From: an uncultured bacterium
GTDB lineage: Bacteria; Verrucomicrobiota; Kiritimatiellia; RFP12; UBA1067
Direction: 5' to 3'
NCBI GenBank assembly: GCA_902761035.1
Contig: CACWIW010000029.1
Span: 1-37,602 of the forward strand
Length of the DNA: 37,602 nucleotides
Part shown: positions 1 to 8,373 of the stretch, piece by piece
Layout: every line of letters starts with the position of its first letter
Numbering within the stretch: the first letter of the stretch is position 1
Notes under the pieces: generated by a model
What the model was told of the DNA's origin: nothing
What the model saw: the letters and a program-made list of their open reading frames with translations, nothing else
Database searches by the model: none
Translations under genes and position numbers: made by a program

Positions 1-939
1 CGGAGGAACCTTGCGGTCGGTAAGGAGCGTCACATAGCTGTTCGGAATGAGCATGCGGTCGGGGTTGGGGAAGGAAAGGCGCATGATGATTGTTGCGGTG
101 TCCTTGCTCATCTCGTTGTCGTCGAAGTCCCACTTGCCCTCTTCGCCGTACTCGCTGCCGTCGGGCAGGATGAGTCGCATGCGGTAGTCGGGCGCCTTGC
201 CCTTCTTGAGGGCCGCGCGCCAGCCGATGTAGGCGCGGTCGGTGAGCGGGAAGGTGACGCGGATGGGGTCGATCTGCACGATGCGCGCAAGCGCGCCTTT
301 CGACGGAGCCACGTAGTCGCCAACGTGGGCGGATGTCTTGCCGATCTGTCCGCTGATCGGCGCCACAACGACAGCCTTCTTGAGGTCGTACTCGGCCACC
401 ACCAGGTTGGCCTTCGCCTGCAGGACGGCGGCCTTGGCCTTGTCGGCGCCGGCTTCGGCGTCATCGCGCTCCTTCTGCGTGATACCGCGCGCGTCTGCCT
501 TCTGCATGCGCTCCCAGTAACGCTCGGCGCGACGCGCCTCCGCCTCGGCGGCCTCGAGGTCGGCCTTGCGCTGGTTGGCGACGGCGCGGTAGCGCTCGTC
601 ATCCAGCACGTAGAGAACCGAGCCGGCCTTCACGATGTCGCCTTCCTTGAACTTGATCTCCTTGATGTAGCCGTCAACCTGCGGCAGGAGGTCGACCTCC
701 TGCATCGCCTCGGCGTGCGCCACGAACTTTTCGGGCAGGTTGTAAGTACGCTCCTCTACCGCCTTGACGGCGACCGTTGTGACCATTTGCGGCATCTGCG
801 GCTTCTCCGCCTCCTTTTTCGGCCACATGTCGTTGGCGATCCATCCGCCCACGGCACATGCCGCAGCCAGCACCAGCGTTCCAATCACGGCGCCGATAGC
901 GCCACCTTTGCTATTCTTCGCTTCTTCGTTGTCGTTCAT
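1..939 (-). CDS. RND efflux periplasmic membrane fusion protein (HlyD/AcrA family), C-terminus cut by window edge
   Basis: I translated this from the minus strand: 313 codons are open from ATG at 939 to the window edge. The protein starts with a short cytoplasmic stretch and one hydrophobic segment (about residues 17-35). A barrel-sandwich/lipoyl half follows (LPQVDGYIKEIKFKEGD), then a charged alpha-helical hairpin around YWERMQKADARGITQKERDD, the second lipoyl half (VVVAPISGQIGKT), and the start of a beta-barrel domain (FPNPDRMLIPNSYV). This is the standard order for adaptors that link an inner-membrane RND pump to an outer-membrane channel. An AAAGGA Shine-Dalgarno lies about 9 nt upstream. 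It follows tetR by 44 bp on the same strand, so it is probably co-transcribed and repressed by it. The RND pump gene is expected beyond position 1. The substrate cannot be inferred. Confidence 0.9.
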   Translation of the reverse strand, partial: MNDNEEAKNSKGGAIGAVIGTLVLAAACAVGGWIANDMWPKKEAEKPQMPQMVTTVAVKAVEERTYNLPEKFVAHAEAMQEVDLLPQVDGYIKEIKFKEGDIVKAGSVLYVLDDERYRAVANQRKADLEAAEAEARRAERYWERMQKADARGITQKERDDAEAGADKAKAAVLQAKANLVVAEYDLKKAVVVAPISGQIGKTSAHVGDYVAPSKGALARIVQIDPIRVTFPLTDRAYIGWRAALKKGKAPDYRMRLILPDGSEYGEEGKWDFDDNEMSKDTATIIMRLSFPNPDRMLIPNSYVTLLTDRKVPP

Positions 940-983
940 TGTTTTGTTCCTTTGCTGAAATTGGATTTGACATTCGACATCCG

Positions 984-1652
984 TCATCCGACGGCCGTAG
1001 CTGCCGAGCTCTGGTTCGCAGTCGTTCTAATTGACTCCCATACTGCCGCGTATGACTTGCGCAGAGTGTCCTCCAGGTCGCACTGGAGCAGCTTCGCGAT
1101 CCGCATGTGTACGAGGCCGTCCCAGATTGCGACGCAGACGCTCGCCACCTGGACGGGATCCACGTCGGGTCGCACGCGCCCCGCGCGCACGTCGTTCTCA
1201 AGAGATGTCTTGAACGCGGCCCACGGTCCGAACCGCTGGTTGCGCATCAGGTCCTCGCGTACCTGGTCCATCGACTCTTCCGCCCACTGAATCTGTTCGT
1301 GAATGAGCAGAAAAAAAGCCGTGCCTTTCACATCCCCGATGATTTGATCGGCGTTACGCACCATCATGTCTGCCACCACAGAAAACGACAGGCCGTCGAA
1401 CGACGTCTCGCCGTCTGGCAGCAGCTCGGCGATCTGTCGCTTGAACTTCTCCAGCATCTCGTCGATGAGCGCCATCAGGAGCGCCTGCTTCGACTCGAAG
1501 TGCCAGTACACAGCGCCCTTTGTCATTTCCAGCCGCGCGGCAATATCCGTGAATGTCGTGTGTACGTATCCCTTTTTGGCGAACAGCGCCAACGCGCTCG
1601 CAAGTATGCGGGCACGCGTTCTTTCAGGGTTCCTCTGACCTTTCTTGGGCAT
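984..1652 (-). CDS. TetR/AcrR family transcriptional repressor
   Basis: 222 residues. The N-terminus is a typical TetR helix-turn-helix (ILASALALFAKKGYVHTTF, then IAARLEMTKGAVYWHFESK, about residues 15-57). The rest is an all-helical ligand-binding domain similar in layout to AcrR/TtgR-type regulators of multidrug pumps. The gene precedes a membrane fusion protein gene, so it most likely represses its own efflux operon until a ligand binds. The ATG at 1652 lies 7 nt downstream of a TATAAT box, so the transcript is probably leaderless. A perfect inverted repeat between the -35-like and -10 elements is the likely operator. Family assignment is firm; the ligand is unknown. Confidence 0.95.
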   Translation of the reverse strand: MPKKGQRNPERTRARILASALALFAKKGYVHTTFTDIAARLEMTKGAVYWHFESKQALLMALIDEMLEKFKRQIAELLPDGETSFDGLSFSVVADMMVRNADQIIGDVKGTAFFLLIHEQIQWAEESMDQVREDLMRNQRFGPWAAFKTSLENDVRAGRVRPDVDPVQVASVCVAIWDGLVHMRIAKLLQCDLEDTLRKSYAAVWESIRTTANQSSAATAVG

Positions 1653-1665
1653 GGCGAGTATTATA

Positions 1666-1687
1666 ACATACCTACCTGTAGGTATGT
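1666..1687 (-). promoter_or_regulatory. Palindromic TetR operator in the tetR-efflux promoter
   Basis: Two perfect 10-bp arms, ACATACCTAC and GTAGGTATGT, are separated by the two bases CT. On the minus strand, TTGACA (1685-1690) overlaps one arm and TATAAT (1660-1665) abuts the other, with 19 bp between the two hexamers. A protein bound here would block RNA polymerase. The size and symmetry fit TetR-family operators, so autoregulation is the simplest reading. This is not proven by sequence alone. Confidence 0.8.
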
Positions 1688-1994
1688 CAATGGCAATTTG
1701 CAGTGTTTTTTGTGTTGGTTGGATTTCTCACGTAGAGACAGGGAATGCAGAGTGTGATTGTTCACAAATGCCACCATTTCCACCTATAAGATAGCAGTAC
1801 AGCCACCTTTCCACAATTGAGCCAATTGCAAAACCATGCGTGTACGGTGTGGCATGTACGGCGAAAGACGAAGAACAACTAGCAGTTGGGTCTAGCCGTA
1901 TGCATGCCTGTACTGGAAATTGTCACCCTCCTTAGGATACAGTTCTTTTTGACGCATGCAGTATGACATAGCAATGCTGTTCATCCAACAATTT
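1688..1994. other. Gene-free spacer, no recognised element
   Basis: A+T-rich sequence between the tetR promoter and the 22-bp array. I see no plausible coding frame, tRNA or terminator. GCATGC occurs twice (near 1902 and 1955). Confidence 0.5.
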
Positions 1995-2113
1995 GGTCTG
2001 ACCTTTTAATATATATGGTCTGACCTTATTATGTAAAAGGTCTGACCTTTTTACTTAAATGGTCTGACCAGAAATATTATTAGCTCTGCTCAGAAGAATT
2101 AAATGCTCGGACC
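1995..2113. repeat. Exactly 22-bp-phased array of GGTCTGACC palindromes
   Basis: The 9-mer GGTCTGACC (GGTC, T, GACC) starts at 1995, 2017, 2039 and 2061, so the period is exactly 22 bp with 13-bp A+T-rich spacers that differ in sequence. Two degenerate copies keep the same phase: GCTCTGCTC at 2083 and GCTCGGACC at 2105. Conserved palindromes at two helical turns with unconserved spacers suggest an array of protein-binding sites on one DNA face. No gene lies within 300 bp downstream. The role is unknown; an iteron-like or multi-operator site is inferred. Confidence 0.75.
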
Positions 2114-2255
2114 AAAATGCTGATGTTTATATTGATTATACACGCCGTTCTTTCTGTACGGCAATTTACCCAGTTGGTGGCTTTACGATCTTTGCGTTCG
2201 TTGCAGCTAAAACTAAAGGTAGTTGCAAAACGCCCTCTACCAGTGATGTACGTTC

Positions 2256-2905
2256 ATTGCTTTCGCTGTAGGGGGATTTAGATTCTTGGAGAACGGACGT
2301 TTTCTTTAACTCCGAAACTCCTAAGTCGTTGCTCAAAATAAATTGAACACTAAACCACAATCCTCAGTAGAAAGGTTCACGCAGAGGCGCGAGAGACTGA
2401 GAGAGTAGCGAAAGCAAGAAAGGTTTTGCAAATGTCTCAAAATGCTCTGCGTTCACAACATCCCGTATTTCTGGGAGAGACTTTCGCCCTCTAGATCCTC
2501 GGCGTGAGATACAAATATCGTCACTAATGCACTTTTTTGATACCAGATACCCATATCAATTTAATGTTTCATACGTTGTTGATAACTAGTAGATATTTTC
2601 TGAGTTTTTTATAACATCTTCTTCTTGATTTTTTGGGGACTAGCGTTTAACCCTTGAAAATAAAGGGCGAAATGCATCTCTATTCATTTTCTTATGACAC
2701 ATAACTTTTAACTAACTATTATACACTCTTTTGTTTATAACTTGAAATCTTCCACATTGTTTCTCATCTATCTGCTCTGTGCTCTGGCGTATCCAATCTG
2801 ATTATCCTAATCTTGAAACTCCAATAGCGAAATCAATAGATAGACCGAGGGAAAGCAATGCGGGGATAGCTCACGCAGAGGCGCAGAGAAGCTGAGAGCG
2901 CAGAG
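2256..2905. repeat. Degenerate copies of the hairpin and CTCTGCG repeat families
   Basis: A decayed left arm of the hairpin unit lies near 2256-2300 (starting TTGCTTTCGCTGTAGGG). TAGCGAAAGCAA-like ends occur near 2405-2416 and 2825-2836. The CTCTGCG-type repeat occurs in reverse orientation near 2375-2400 (degenerate) and at 2870-2905. I see no gene in this stretch. It looks like an older layer of the array at 2985-3622. Confidence 0.6.
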
Positions 2906-2984
2906 AATTTTAAAGTAATTTTCCCTCGGTTAGTTTGGCCGCAAAGAAAGCAAAGTTAGTCAAGTAATATCTGCACTTTTAATT

Positions 2985-3097
2985 TTGCTTTCGCTGCTGG
3001 GAGATTCGGAGAGGTTCGAGATTAGAGAATTTTATATTTATTCTAAATCTCACTCTCCTATTCTCCTAAACTCCCCATCTCCCAATAGCGAAAGCAA
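2985..3097. repeat. Long hairpin repeat, unit 1
   Basis: About 113 bp, starting TTGCTTTCGCTGCTGGGAG and ending CTCCCAATAGCGAAAGCAA, so the ends are inverted repeats of about 19 bp. The interior also pairs loosely (GGAG/GATTAGAGA against TCTCCTA tracts) around an A+T-rich TTTTATATTTA centre. It is followed by a CTCTGCG-type repeat at about 3154-3186. Confidence 0.8.
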
Positions 3098-3223
3098 TCA
3101 CCTACAATTTTGCGTTCTTTGCGGCCAATAGACACATGCCAATTCCAAATCTCAGCGCTCTCTGCCTCTCTGCGCCTCTGCGGGAGAAACCTCCCCCAAT
3201 ACTATCCGTCACCTCACCCATCG

Positions 3224-3335
3224 TTGCTTTCGCTACTGGGAGATCGGGAGTCTTGGAGATTAAGAGTATTTTATATTTACTCTAAATATCTCTCTCCTAA
3301 TCTCCTAACTCCCCATCACCCAATAGCGTAAGCAA
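3224..3335. repeat. Long hairpin repeat, unit 2
   Basis: Same layout as unit 1, with arms TTGCTTTCGCTACTGGGAG and CACCCAATAGCGTAAGCAA. One arm base differs (GTAAGC for GAAAGC). A CTCTGCG-type repeat follows at 3347-3381. Confidence 0.8.
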
Positions 3336-3420
3336 TTATCCTACAACTCTGCGCTCTCTGCCTCTCTGCGCCTCTGCGTGATAACCATCCCCCACTCCAC
3401 ACTACCACGCCTCACATCTA

Positions 3421-3532
3421 TTGCTTTCGCTACTGGGAGGTTTGGAGGCTCGGAGATTAGAGAGCATTTTATATTTATCAAATCTTACCCTCCTAATCTC
3501 CTAAACTCCCCATCTCCAAATAGCGAAAGCAA
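3421..3532. repeat. Long hairpin repeat, unit 3
   Basis: Third copy, with arms TTGCTTTCGCTACTGGGAG and CTCCAAATAGCGAAAGCAA. A CTCTGCG-type repeat follows at 3587-3622, after which the mnmG promoter begins. Repetition of the hairpin-plus-CTCTGCG composite points to tandem amplification. Confidence 0.8.
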
Positions 3533-3674
3533 TTATCCAACAACTCTGCGATTTTTCGGCTAACAGACTTTTTGTAATTACCATACCTCTGCGCTCTCTG
3601 CCTTTCTGCGCCTCTGCGTGAGTTCTCTTCCCCCGCGTGAGAATAATAATCAACCACATTCAAATTAGTTTTGA

Positions 3675-3680
3675 TATAAT
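3675..3680 (+). promoter_or_regulatory. Extended -10 box of mnmG (leaderless geometry)
   Basis: TGATATAAT, with TATAAT at 3675-3680, is followed by 7 nt and then ATG. There is no Shine-Dalgarno between box and start, so transcription probably begins at or next to the start codon. Confidence 0.7.
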
Positions 3681-3687
3681 AAACGCC

Positions 3688-5901
3688 ATGCAAGCAAAGT
3701 ATGATATAATCGTCGTAGGTGGCGGCCACGCAGGTGCGGAAGCCGCTCTCATTGCCGCACGCATGGGCGTGCAAACTCTCCTCATCACAAGCCGCTTAGA
3801 CTCAATTGCACAAATGCCATGCAATCCCTCGATTGGCGGACTTGCCAAGAGCCATCTAGTTTTTGAACTGGATGCCCTCGGCGGTGAAATGGGTTTCAAT
3901 GCCGATCTGACTTCATTGCAGGAGAAAACACTCAATACAAGTCGTGGACCCGCTGTTCAGGCAACTCGCGCTCAATGCGACAAACACGAATACACCATCC
4001 GAATGCAGCGCGTCATCGCCACACAGCCAAAGCTGGATGTCCTTGAAGATGCGGTAATTGAAGTCAAAGTTGAAGACTCATCTGGTGAAAAATACTCCTT
4101 GCAGACACGACATGCAATAGGTGTAGAGACCGCTGAACATGGATTCATTCCAACTCGCAAAATCATCCTTACCACTGGGACATCTCTCGGCGGTCGTATT
4201 TTCATCGGCAATGAATCCATGCCTTCAGGAGGCGATGGGCGTCCTGCTGTTGATCAGCTCAGTAACTCCCTGAAGTACCTTGGCTTTACTCTTACAAGAC
4301 TCAAAACCGGCACACCACCTCGCCTTTCAGCAAGGTCTATCGACTTCACCAAAACCACCGAACAGCCCGGCGAAAAGCATCCATATTACTTTTCACTTCG
4401 CACCCCAAACGCCATTTCCACTCCTTTTTGCACGCATTTACCTACAGTTTGCAATATCTTTTCGGCATGTGATGATACCCATGTTTCCACGTGGAAACGT
4501 AATCTTTTCGATGAACAATCTCTATGTCAAACCACCAATCATACCCTAACCCACCCCAATAAGGCAGATGAATACGGCAAATTCATTGGCTTAGGTAGGT
4601 TTATACCTATAAAGCAACCTAACTCTTGCAACGAGTTTAGTCCAGATAATAGTTCAATTCTGCCATCTGCAAGTTGCATTAGAAGATCAGGAGAAAACTT
4701 TTCTGTTTCCACGTGGAAACATGATTTGTTTTCTACAGAATCCTACGCCCCGTGGCCTGTGAATGCACCATGCATTAGTTGTTTTGCTACGCATACAACT
4801 CCGCGCTCACATGAAATCATCAGAGCTCACCTCAAAGATAGCGCACTGTATGGAGGAGCAATAGTTGGAACTGGCGTGCGGTACTGTCCATCGATTGAGG
4901 ACAAGATTGTCCGCTTTCCATCTGCTGACAGCCACCATGTAATGCTGGAGCCAGAAGACCTTGCTGGAACAATCATTTATCCCAACGGTCTCTCAAACAG
5001 TTTACCGAAAGACGTACAAGAGCAACTTGTCCATTCTGTACCAGGTCTCGAACATGCCGAGTTTCTCGCCTACGCATACGCAATCGAGTATGATGGCATT
5101 GACGCGCGTGAGTTACTGCATACTCTTGAATCCAAGAGAATTGGTGGTCTGTACTTTGCCGGACAAATCAATGGAACAACTGGATATGAAGAAGCCGCCG
5201 CACAAGGAATCATGGCGGGAATCAATGCTGCATTCTCGGTTCAGGACAAAGAGCCTCTGATTCTGAGCAGACAAGACGCCTACATAGGAGTCCTGATAGA
5301 CGATCTTGTCACGAAGGGTACCGATGAACCATACAGGATGTTTACGAGTCGGGCGGAACGGCGTCTCATACTCCGACAGGACAACGCACGTTTCCGCTTG
5401 ATGCACATCGCAGACCGCGTCGGAGTTTTGCACAATGACATTCGACAAAAGACCCACTACATTCATTCCTGCATTGAGGAGCTAGAGTATGATTGCCTAC
5501 ACAAGCTGCGAATTGAGGGAAAGCCCCTAGTGTCGCATTTGAATCTATGCCAATCGCTTGACATGGCCCGCGAGTTTGTCAGCAACCACATAAATGATTT
5601 CCCATTCAGTCAAGATGACACCTTATCCATCATCGAACAACTCTGGATCAGGCACCATTACGCAGGATACATCCGGCAAGAAGAGATTGCGGCCGCGCGA
5701 GCAAAAAAAGACGAAACAATCCGTATCCCCGCTTGGCTGGATTATGACGCATGTGTGGCCGTTCGCTTTGAAAGCCGCGAGAAACTCAAGAAGTTTCGAC
5801 CCGAGACTCTCGCGCAGGCAGCGCGAATTCCCGGTGTCAATCCAGCGGACATCGCCGTACTTGCCATCATAATCAAACGGGGACATATAATACGTCAATG
5901 A
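3688..5901 (+). CDS. mnmG: tRNA uridine-5-carboxymethylaminomethyl(34) synthesis enzyme MnmG (GidA), with an insertion of about 110 residues
   Basis: With MnmE, MnmG installs the cmnm5 group on U34 of tRNAs, using FAD. The FAD Rossmann motif ([21 protein letters not shown]) is at the N-terminus, followed by [15 protein letters not shown] and LKTGTPPRL, then [53 protein letters not shown] and [17 protein letters not shown] chose ATG 3688 over the upstream in-frame ATG at 3637 because homologues begin just before the Rossmann strand and the -10 box fits it. The product is 737 residues against a usual 620-640. The excess lies at about residues 241-352, between [10 protein letters not shown] and PWPVNAPC, and it encodes two copies of a VSTWK..LF segment over a DNA palindrome. 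The FAD and tRNA-binding motifs flank the insert intact. Confidence 0.95.
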   Translation: MQAKYDIIVVGGGHAGAEAALIAARMGVQTLLITSRLDSIAQMPCNPSIGGLAKSHLVFELDALGGEMGFNADLTSLQEKTLNTSRGPAVQATRAQCDKHEYTIRMQRVIATQPKLDVLEDAVIEVKVEDSSGEKYSLQTRHAIGVETAEHGFIPTRKIILTTGTSLGGRIFIGNESMPSGGDGRPAVDQLSNSLKYLGFTLTRLKTGTPPRLSARSIDFTKTTEQPGEKHPYYFSLRTPNAISTPFCTHLPTVCNIFSACDDTHVSTWKRNLFDEQSLCQTTNHTLTHPNKADEYGKFIGLGRFIPIKQPNSCNEFSPDNSSILPSASCIRRSGENFSVSTWKHDLFSTESYAPWPVNAPCISCFATHTTPRSHEIIRAHLKDSALYGGAIVGTGVRYCPSIEDKIVRFPSADSHHVMLEPEDLAGTIIYPNGLSNSLPKDVQEQLVHSVPGLEHAEFLAYAYAIEYDGIDARELLHTLESKRIGGLYFAGQINGTTGYEEAAAQGIMAGINAAFSVQDKEPLILSRQDAYIGVLIDDLVTKGTDEPYRMFTSRAERRLILRQDNARFRLMHIADRVGVLHNDIRQKTHYIHSCIEELEYDCLHKLRIEGKPLVSHLNLCQSLDMAREFVSNHINDFPFSQDDTLSIIEQLWIRHHYAGYIRQEEIAAARAKKDETIRIPAWLDYDACVAVRFESREKLKKFRPETLAQAARIPGVNPADIAVLAIIIKRGHIIRQ
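4483..4498. repeat. 16-bp perfect palindrome GTTTCCACGTGGAAAC, copy 1 (parS-like), inside mnmG
   Basis: It lies inside the extra segment of mnmG. The CACGTG centre with flanking TTTCC/GGAAA resembles ParB/Spo0J parS sites (TGTTnCACGTGAAACA type) but has one more C:G pair per half site. A parS role is inferred from this resemblance and from origin proximity. Confidence 0.5.
4705..4720. repeat. 16-bp perfect palindrome GTTTCCACGTGGAAAC, copy 2 (parS-like), inside mnmG
   Basis: Identical to copy 1 and 222 bp (74 codons) downstream, in the same reading frame. Symmetry extends to 18 bp here with outer T and A. Weak similarity continues downstream (ATGATTTGTT against GTAATCTTTT), so the pair looks like a short duplication. 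Confidence 0.5.
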
Positions 5902-5950
5902 ATGTTATGCGTTATTTACTTTTGGTGTTGCAGTGAACGGCTAAAAGAGG

Positions 5951-5956
5951 TATACT
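5951..5956 (+). promoter_or_regulatory. -10 box of the EIIA-permease operon (leaderless geometry)
   Basis: TATACT is followed by 7 nt and then GTG 5964. This is the only one of the ten leaderless-type boxes without an upstream TG dinucleotide (AGGTATACT). Confidence 0.6.
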
Positions 5957-5963
5957 AACTGGC

Positions 5964-6884
5964 GTGAAAACAAATGAGATACATTTGACGACGTTCTTCG
6001 AAGTTGAAGACGTGATGCCTCATTGTGGCAACATGTCACGTGATGAGGTCGTGCGCGCATTGGCATCCAGACTTGCCAAGCGCTACAACTTGTCGGGAGG
6101 CGACGCTCTGGCCGATGCGGTGCTGGCCCGTGAACAGGAAGGGTCGACGGTGCTGATGGACGGTCTTGCCGTGCCACATGCCCGAGTGGAGGGTCTGGAC
6201 AGGCCGTATGCCGCGATCGCCACGAGCGAACGCGGAATCCAGTGGTCTGAGGATAGCTCGAACAAGGTGCACATCGTGTTCCTGATTCTCATTCCGCGCG
6301 AAGACCCCGCCCTGTATCTGAAGGTACTCCATGTTCTCGGAACGGTTCTCAGCGACCGAGAGCAGTTCAACCTCGTCGCGGCGATGTCAAACGCAGGAGA
6401 AATCTACCGTTTCTTCAAAAACGGCGAGGTGTATCTGCCCAGGTTCCTCACCGCCGCAGACATAATGAAGCGCGAATACAAGGCGCTTCGTTCTGACGAC
6501 ACGCTCCAGACCTGCATCAACGCCCTCATTTCGGAACATACGTCCGAACTTCCCGTGGTCGACTCCGAAGGTCGCCTCAAGGGCGTGGCGCGTGCGGACA
6601 ACCTGCTGCGCGCCTGCATCCCCGAGCACGTGCTGTGGATGGAGGACATCTCCTCCATTCTCGACTTCGAGCCGTTCGTGCGCGTTTTGGACGACGAGTC
6701 CACGACTCCCCTCACCACTATCCTTGACGACAAGTACCCGATTGTCTCGCCGGACAGTCCCGCCGTGCAGATCGCGTGCGAGATGATGCGCCACAAAAGC
6801 TCCAAGTGCTATGTCCGGGAAGGTGACCGTCTCGTCGGCGTAGTCAAACTCACGGAATTTCTCAACAAGATTTTCAGGGAGTGA
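5964..6884 (+). CDS. PTS EIIA type-2 (fructose/nitrogen-type) domain fused to two CBS domains
   Basis: 306 residues with a GTG start. Residues 1-150 form an EIIA-2 domain with the phospho-acceptor in GLAVPHARV (His72) and the typical IVFLILIPREDPALYLKVLHVL strand-helix region. CBS 1 (about 163-218, TAADIMKREYKALRSDDTL...LPVVDSEGRLKGV) and CBS 2 (about 248-305) follow; CBS pairs usually bind adenine nucleotides. No EIIB, EIIC, HPr or EI gene is in the window, so this is probably regulatory rather than sugar-transporting. It heads a tight operon with an ion or anion transporter and a second EIIA, suggesting control of that transporter by phosphorylation and nucleotide state. The domain calls are firm and the role is inferred. 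Confidence 0.9.
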   Translation: MKTNEIHLTTFFEVEDVMPHCGNMSRDEVVRALASRLAKRYNLSGGDALADAVLAREQEGSTVLMDGLAVPHARVEGLDRPYAAIATSERGIQWSEDSSNKVHIVFLILIPREDPALYLKVLHVLGTVLSDREQFNLVAAMSNAGEIYRFFKNGEVYLPRFLTAADIMKREYKALRSDDTLQTCINALISEHTSELPVVDSEGRLKGVARADNLLRACIPEHVLWMEDISSILDFEPFVRVLDDESTTPLTTILDDKYPIVSPDSPAVQIACEMMRHKSSKCYVREGDRLVGVVKLTEFLNKIFRE

Positions 6885-6889
6885 GTCCA

Positions 6890-8359
6890 ATGAAGTTCTT
6901 CAATCCAAAATTCCTGCTGCTCGCGTTGATCGTGTGCGGCGTGACGTTCGGTGGACTCGAGGCCGGGCTCGCGACAAATACCACGCAGGCACTGACGCTT
7001 GCCGTGTTCTCGTCGGTCATCTCCACGACGCTCCTTTTCTGGGAGCGGCGCGTGGGCGTGGCATTCATCGGCGTCGCATTGCTCGTGGCGTGCAAGGCGA
7101 TGACGCTCAAGTCCATCATTCTCGGCGCGGAACTCGACATCATCCTGTTCCTCGTCGGCATGATGATCATCGTGGGCGTACTGAAGGATCTCGGCTTTCT
7201 CACGTGGATCATCCAGGCGATCATCAGCCGAAAGAGAATGACCGGTGTGTCATTTACGGCAATACTGTGCGTGCTTTCGGCCGTACTGGCGTCTGTGGTG
7301 GACGAGGTGTCGTCCATCGTCGTCGTGCTTGCCCTCGTGTTCCAGGTGTGCGACACGCTGAAGCTCCGTCCCCACCCGTTCGTCTTGATCGCGGTGATGG
7401 CCACCAACATCGGCTCTTCTGCCACGATGCTGGGCAATCCGGTGGGCATCTACATCGGCAGTCACGCCGGATTCACGTTCTCGCAGTTTCTGGTCGGTGC
7501 AACCCCCGTGGCGTTCGTTGCGCTCGTCTGTACGTTCGCCATCACGGTGTTCTGGTTCCGGAATGCCATTCAGGAAATGTCGAAGGCAATGGAAAACCAC
7601 CGGAAACTGGGACTTGGACCGACTGCTAAGATCCCCTATAAGGCAGGGCTCTTCGTCTTGCTGACAACGGTGGTTGTCATCGCCTTCCATCACCAGATAG
7701 AAGGGGTGCTCGGATTGATGGGAGCCGACAACAAAAATGCCTTCCTCATCATGACGCCGCTAGTAATCGCCGGCATCCTCATGATTCTTCGTCCTGCGCG
7801 CGCGCGCCACTACGTGGAGCATGAAGTCGAATGGTGGACTCTCCTGTTCTTCATGCTTCTTTTCGCCATATCGGCCTCGCTCAGCAACAACGGAATCACG
7901 AAAAACCTGGCGAGCACGCTCACCCAGCACGTGAAGGGCGGACCGAACGGCATGATTCCGCTAGTGATCCTCATCTCGTCGCTCGGATCGGCGTTCGTCG
8001 ACAACATAGTCTTCGTCGCGTCGTTCACCCCCGTGGTCCAGGACATGCTGAAGATTTCATCCGATTATTCCGTTCTCTGGTGGGCCCTTCTCTTCGGTGC
8101 CTGCTATGGCGGCAACATCACCGTAGTCGGCTCCACCGCCAACATCGTGGCGTCGGGTCTTCTGGAAAAACACGGCTATCACCCGATCAAGTTCAGCGAC
8201 TGGATCAAGATCGGCGCCTTCGTCGGGGTGGTCAGCGGCGTCGTTGCCTGGGTCATGCTGCTCTTCATGCCCGTGCCCCACCCGGCCGCCGATGAAACGA
8301 ACGTGCCGTCCCCGCCAGCGCAAACTGCGCCGGCGCACCCTCCGTCAGTTCAAACCTGA
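6890..8359 (+). CDS. SLC13/NhaD/ArsB-type (CitMHS superfamily) ion transporter
   Basis: About 489 residues and strongly hydrophobic, with roughly 11-13 predicted membrane spans. Family-like features are ILFLVGMMIIVGVLKDLGF, VLASVVDEVSSIVVVLAL, MLGNPVGIYIGSHAGF, and in the second half LGSAFVDNIVFVASF and CYGGNITVVGSTANIVASG. The pairing of polar helix breaks in both halves is typical of the ArsB/NhaD and SLC13 folds. The substrate could be Na+/H+ or an organic or inorganic anion. I chose ATG 6890 because AGGGAG lies 8 nt upstream, overlapping the end of the EIIA-CBS gene; GTG 6881 is an alternative. The C-terminus is a proline-rich tail. The flanking EIIA genes suggest allosteric control. Confidence 0.88.
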   Translation: MKFFNPKFLLLALIVCGVTFGGLEAGLATNTTQALTLAVFSSVISTTLLFWERRVGVAFIGVALLVACKAMTLKSIILGAELDIILFLVGMMIIVGVLKDLGFLTWIIQAIISRKRMTGVSFTAILCVLSAVLASVVDEVSSIVVVLALVFQVCDTLKLRPHPFVLIAVMATNIGSSATMLGNPVGIYIGSHAGFTFSQFLVGATPVAFVALVCTFAITVFWFRNAIQEMSKAMENHRKLGLGPTAKIPYKAGLFVLLTTVVVIAFHHQIEGVLGLMGADNKNAFLIMTPLVIAGILMILRPARARHYVEHEVEWWTLLFFMLLFAISASLSNNGITKNLASTLTQHVKGGPNGMIPLVILISSLGSAFVDNIVFVASFTPVVQDMLKISSDYSVLWWALLFGACYGGNITVVGSTANIVASGLLEKHGYHPIKFSDWIKIGAFVGVVSGVVAWVMLLFMPVPHPAADETNVPSPPAQTAPAHPPSVQT

Positions 8360-8373
8360 AATCCAAGGATACG

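Larger units (their letters stand above)
3154..3622 (+). repeat. Three plus-strand copies of the CTCTGCG...CTCTGCGTGAG repeat
   Basis: Copies of about 33-36 bp lie at 3154-3186, 3347-3381 and 3587-3622. Each is built from CTCTGCGCTCTCTGCC followed by a variable T/C and CTGCGCCTCTGCGTGAG. Reverse copies occur at 2870-2905 and 13974-14009, and another forward copy at 14116-14151. The low-complexity CTCTGCG core gives open but meaningless reading frames across this stretch. Confidence 0.75.

Noticed and set aside
325..1290. Long plus-strand open frame over the membrane fusion protein and tetR
   Set aside because: The minus-strand frames give clear TetR and HlyD/AcrA proteins; the plus-strand frame is a shadow with arginine/leucine-rich, motif-free sequence.
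1995..2113. Short regular repeat array that could be read as a CRISPR
   Set aside because: Repeats are 9 bp with 13-bp A+T-rich spacers; too short, palindromic and without cas genes nearby.
3378..3774. Small open frames in the CTCTGCG/hairpin region and upstream of mnmG
   Set aside because: They consist of repeat sequence translated in several frames, and the real mnmG start is 3688.
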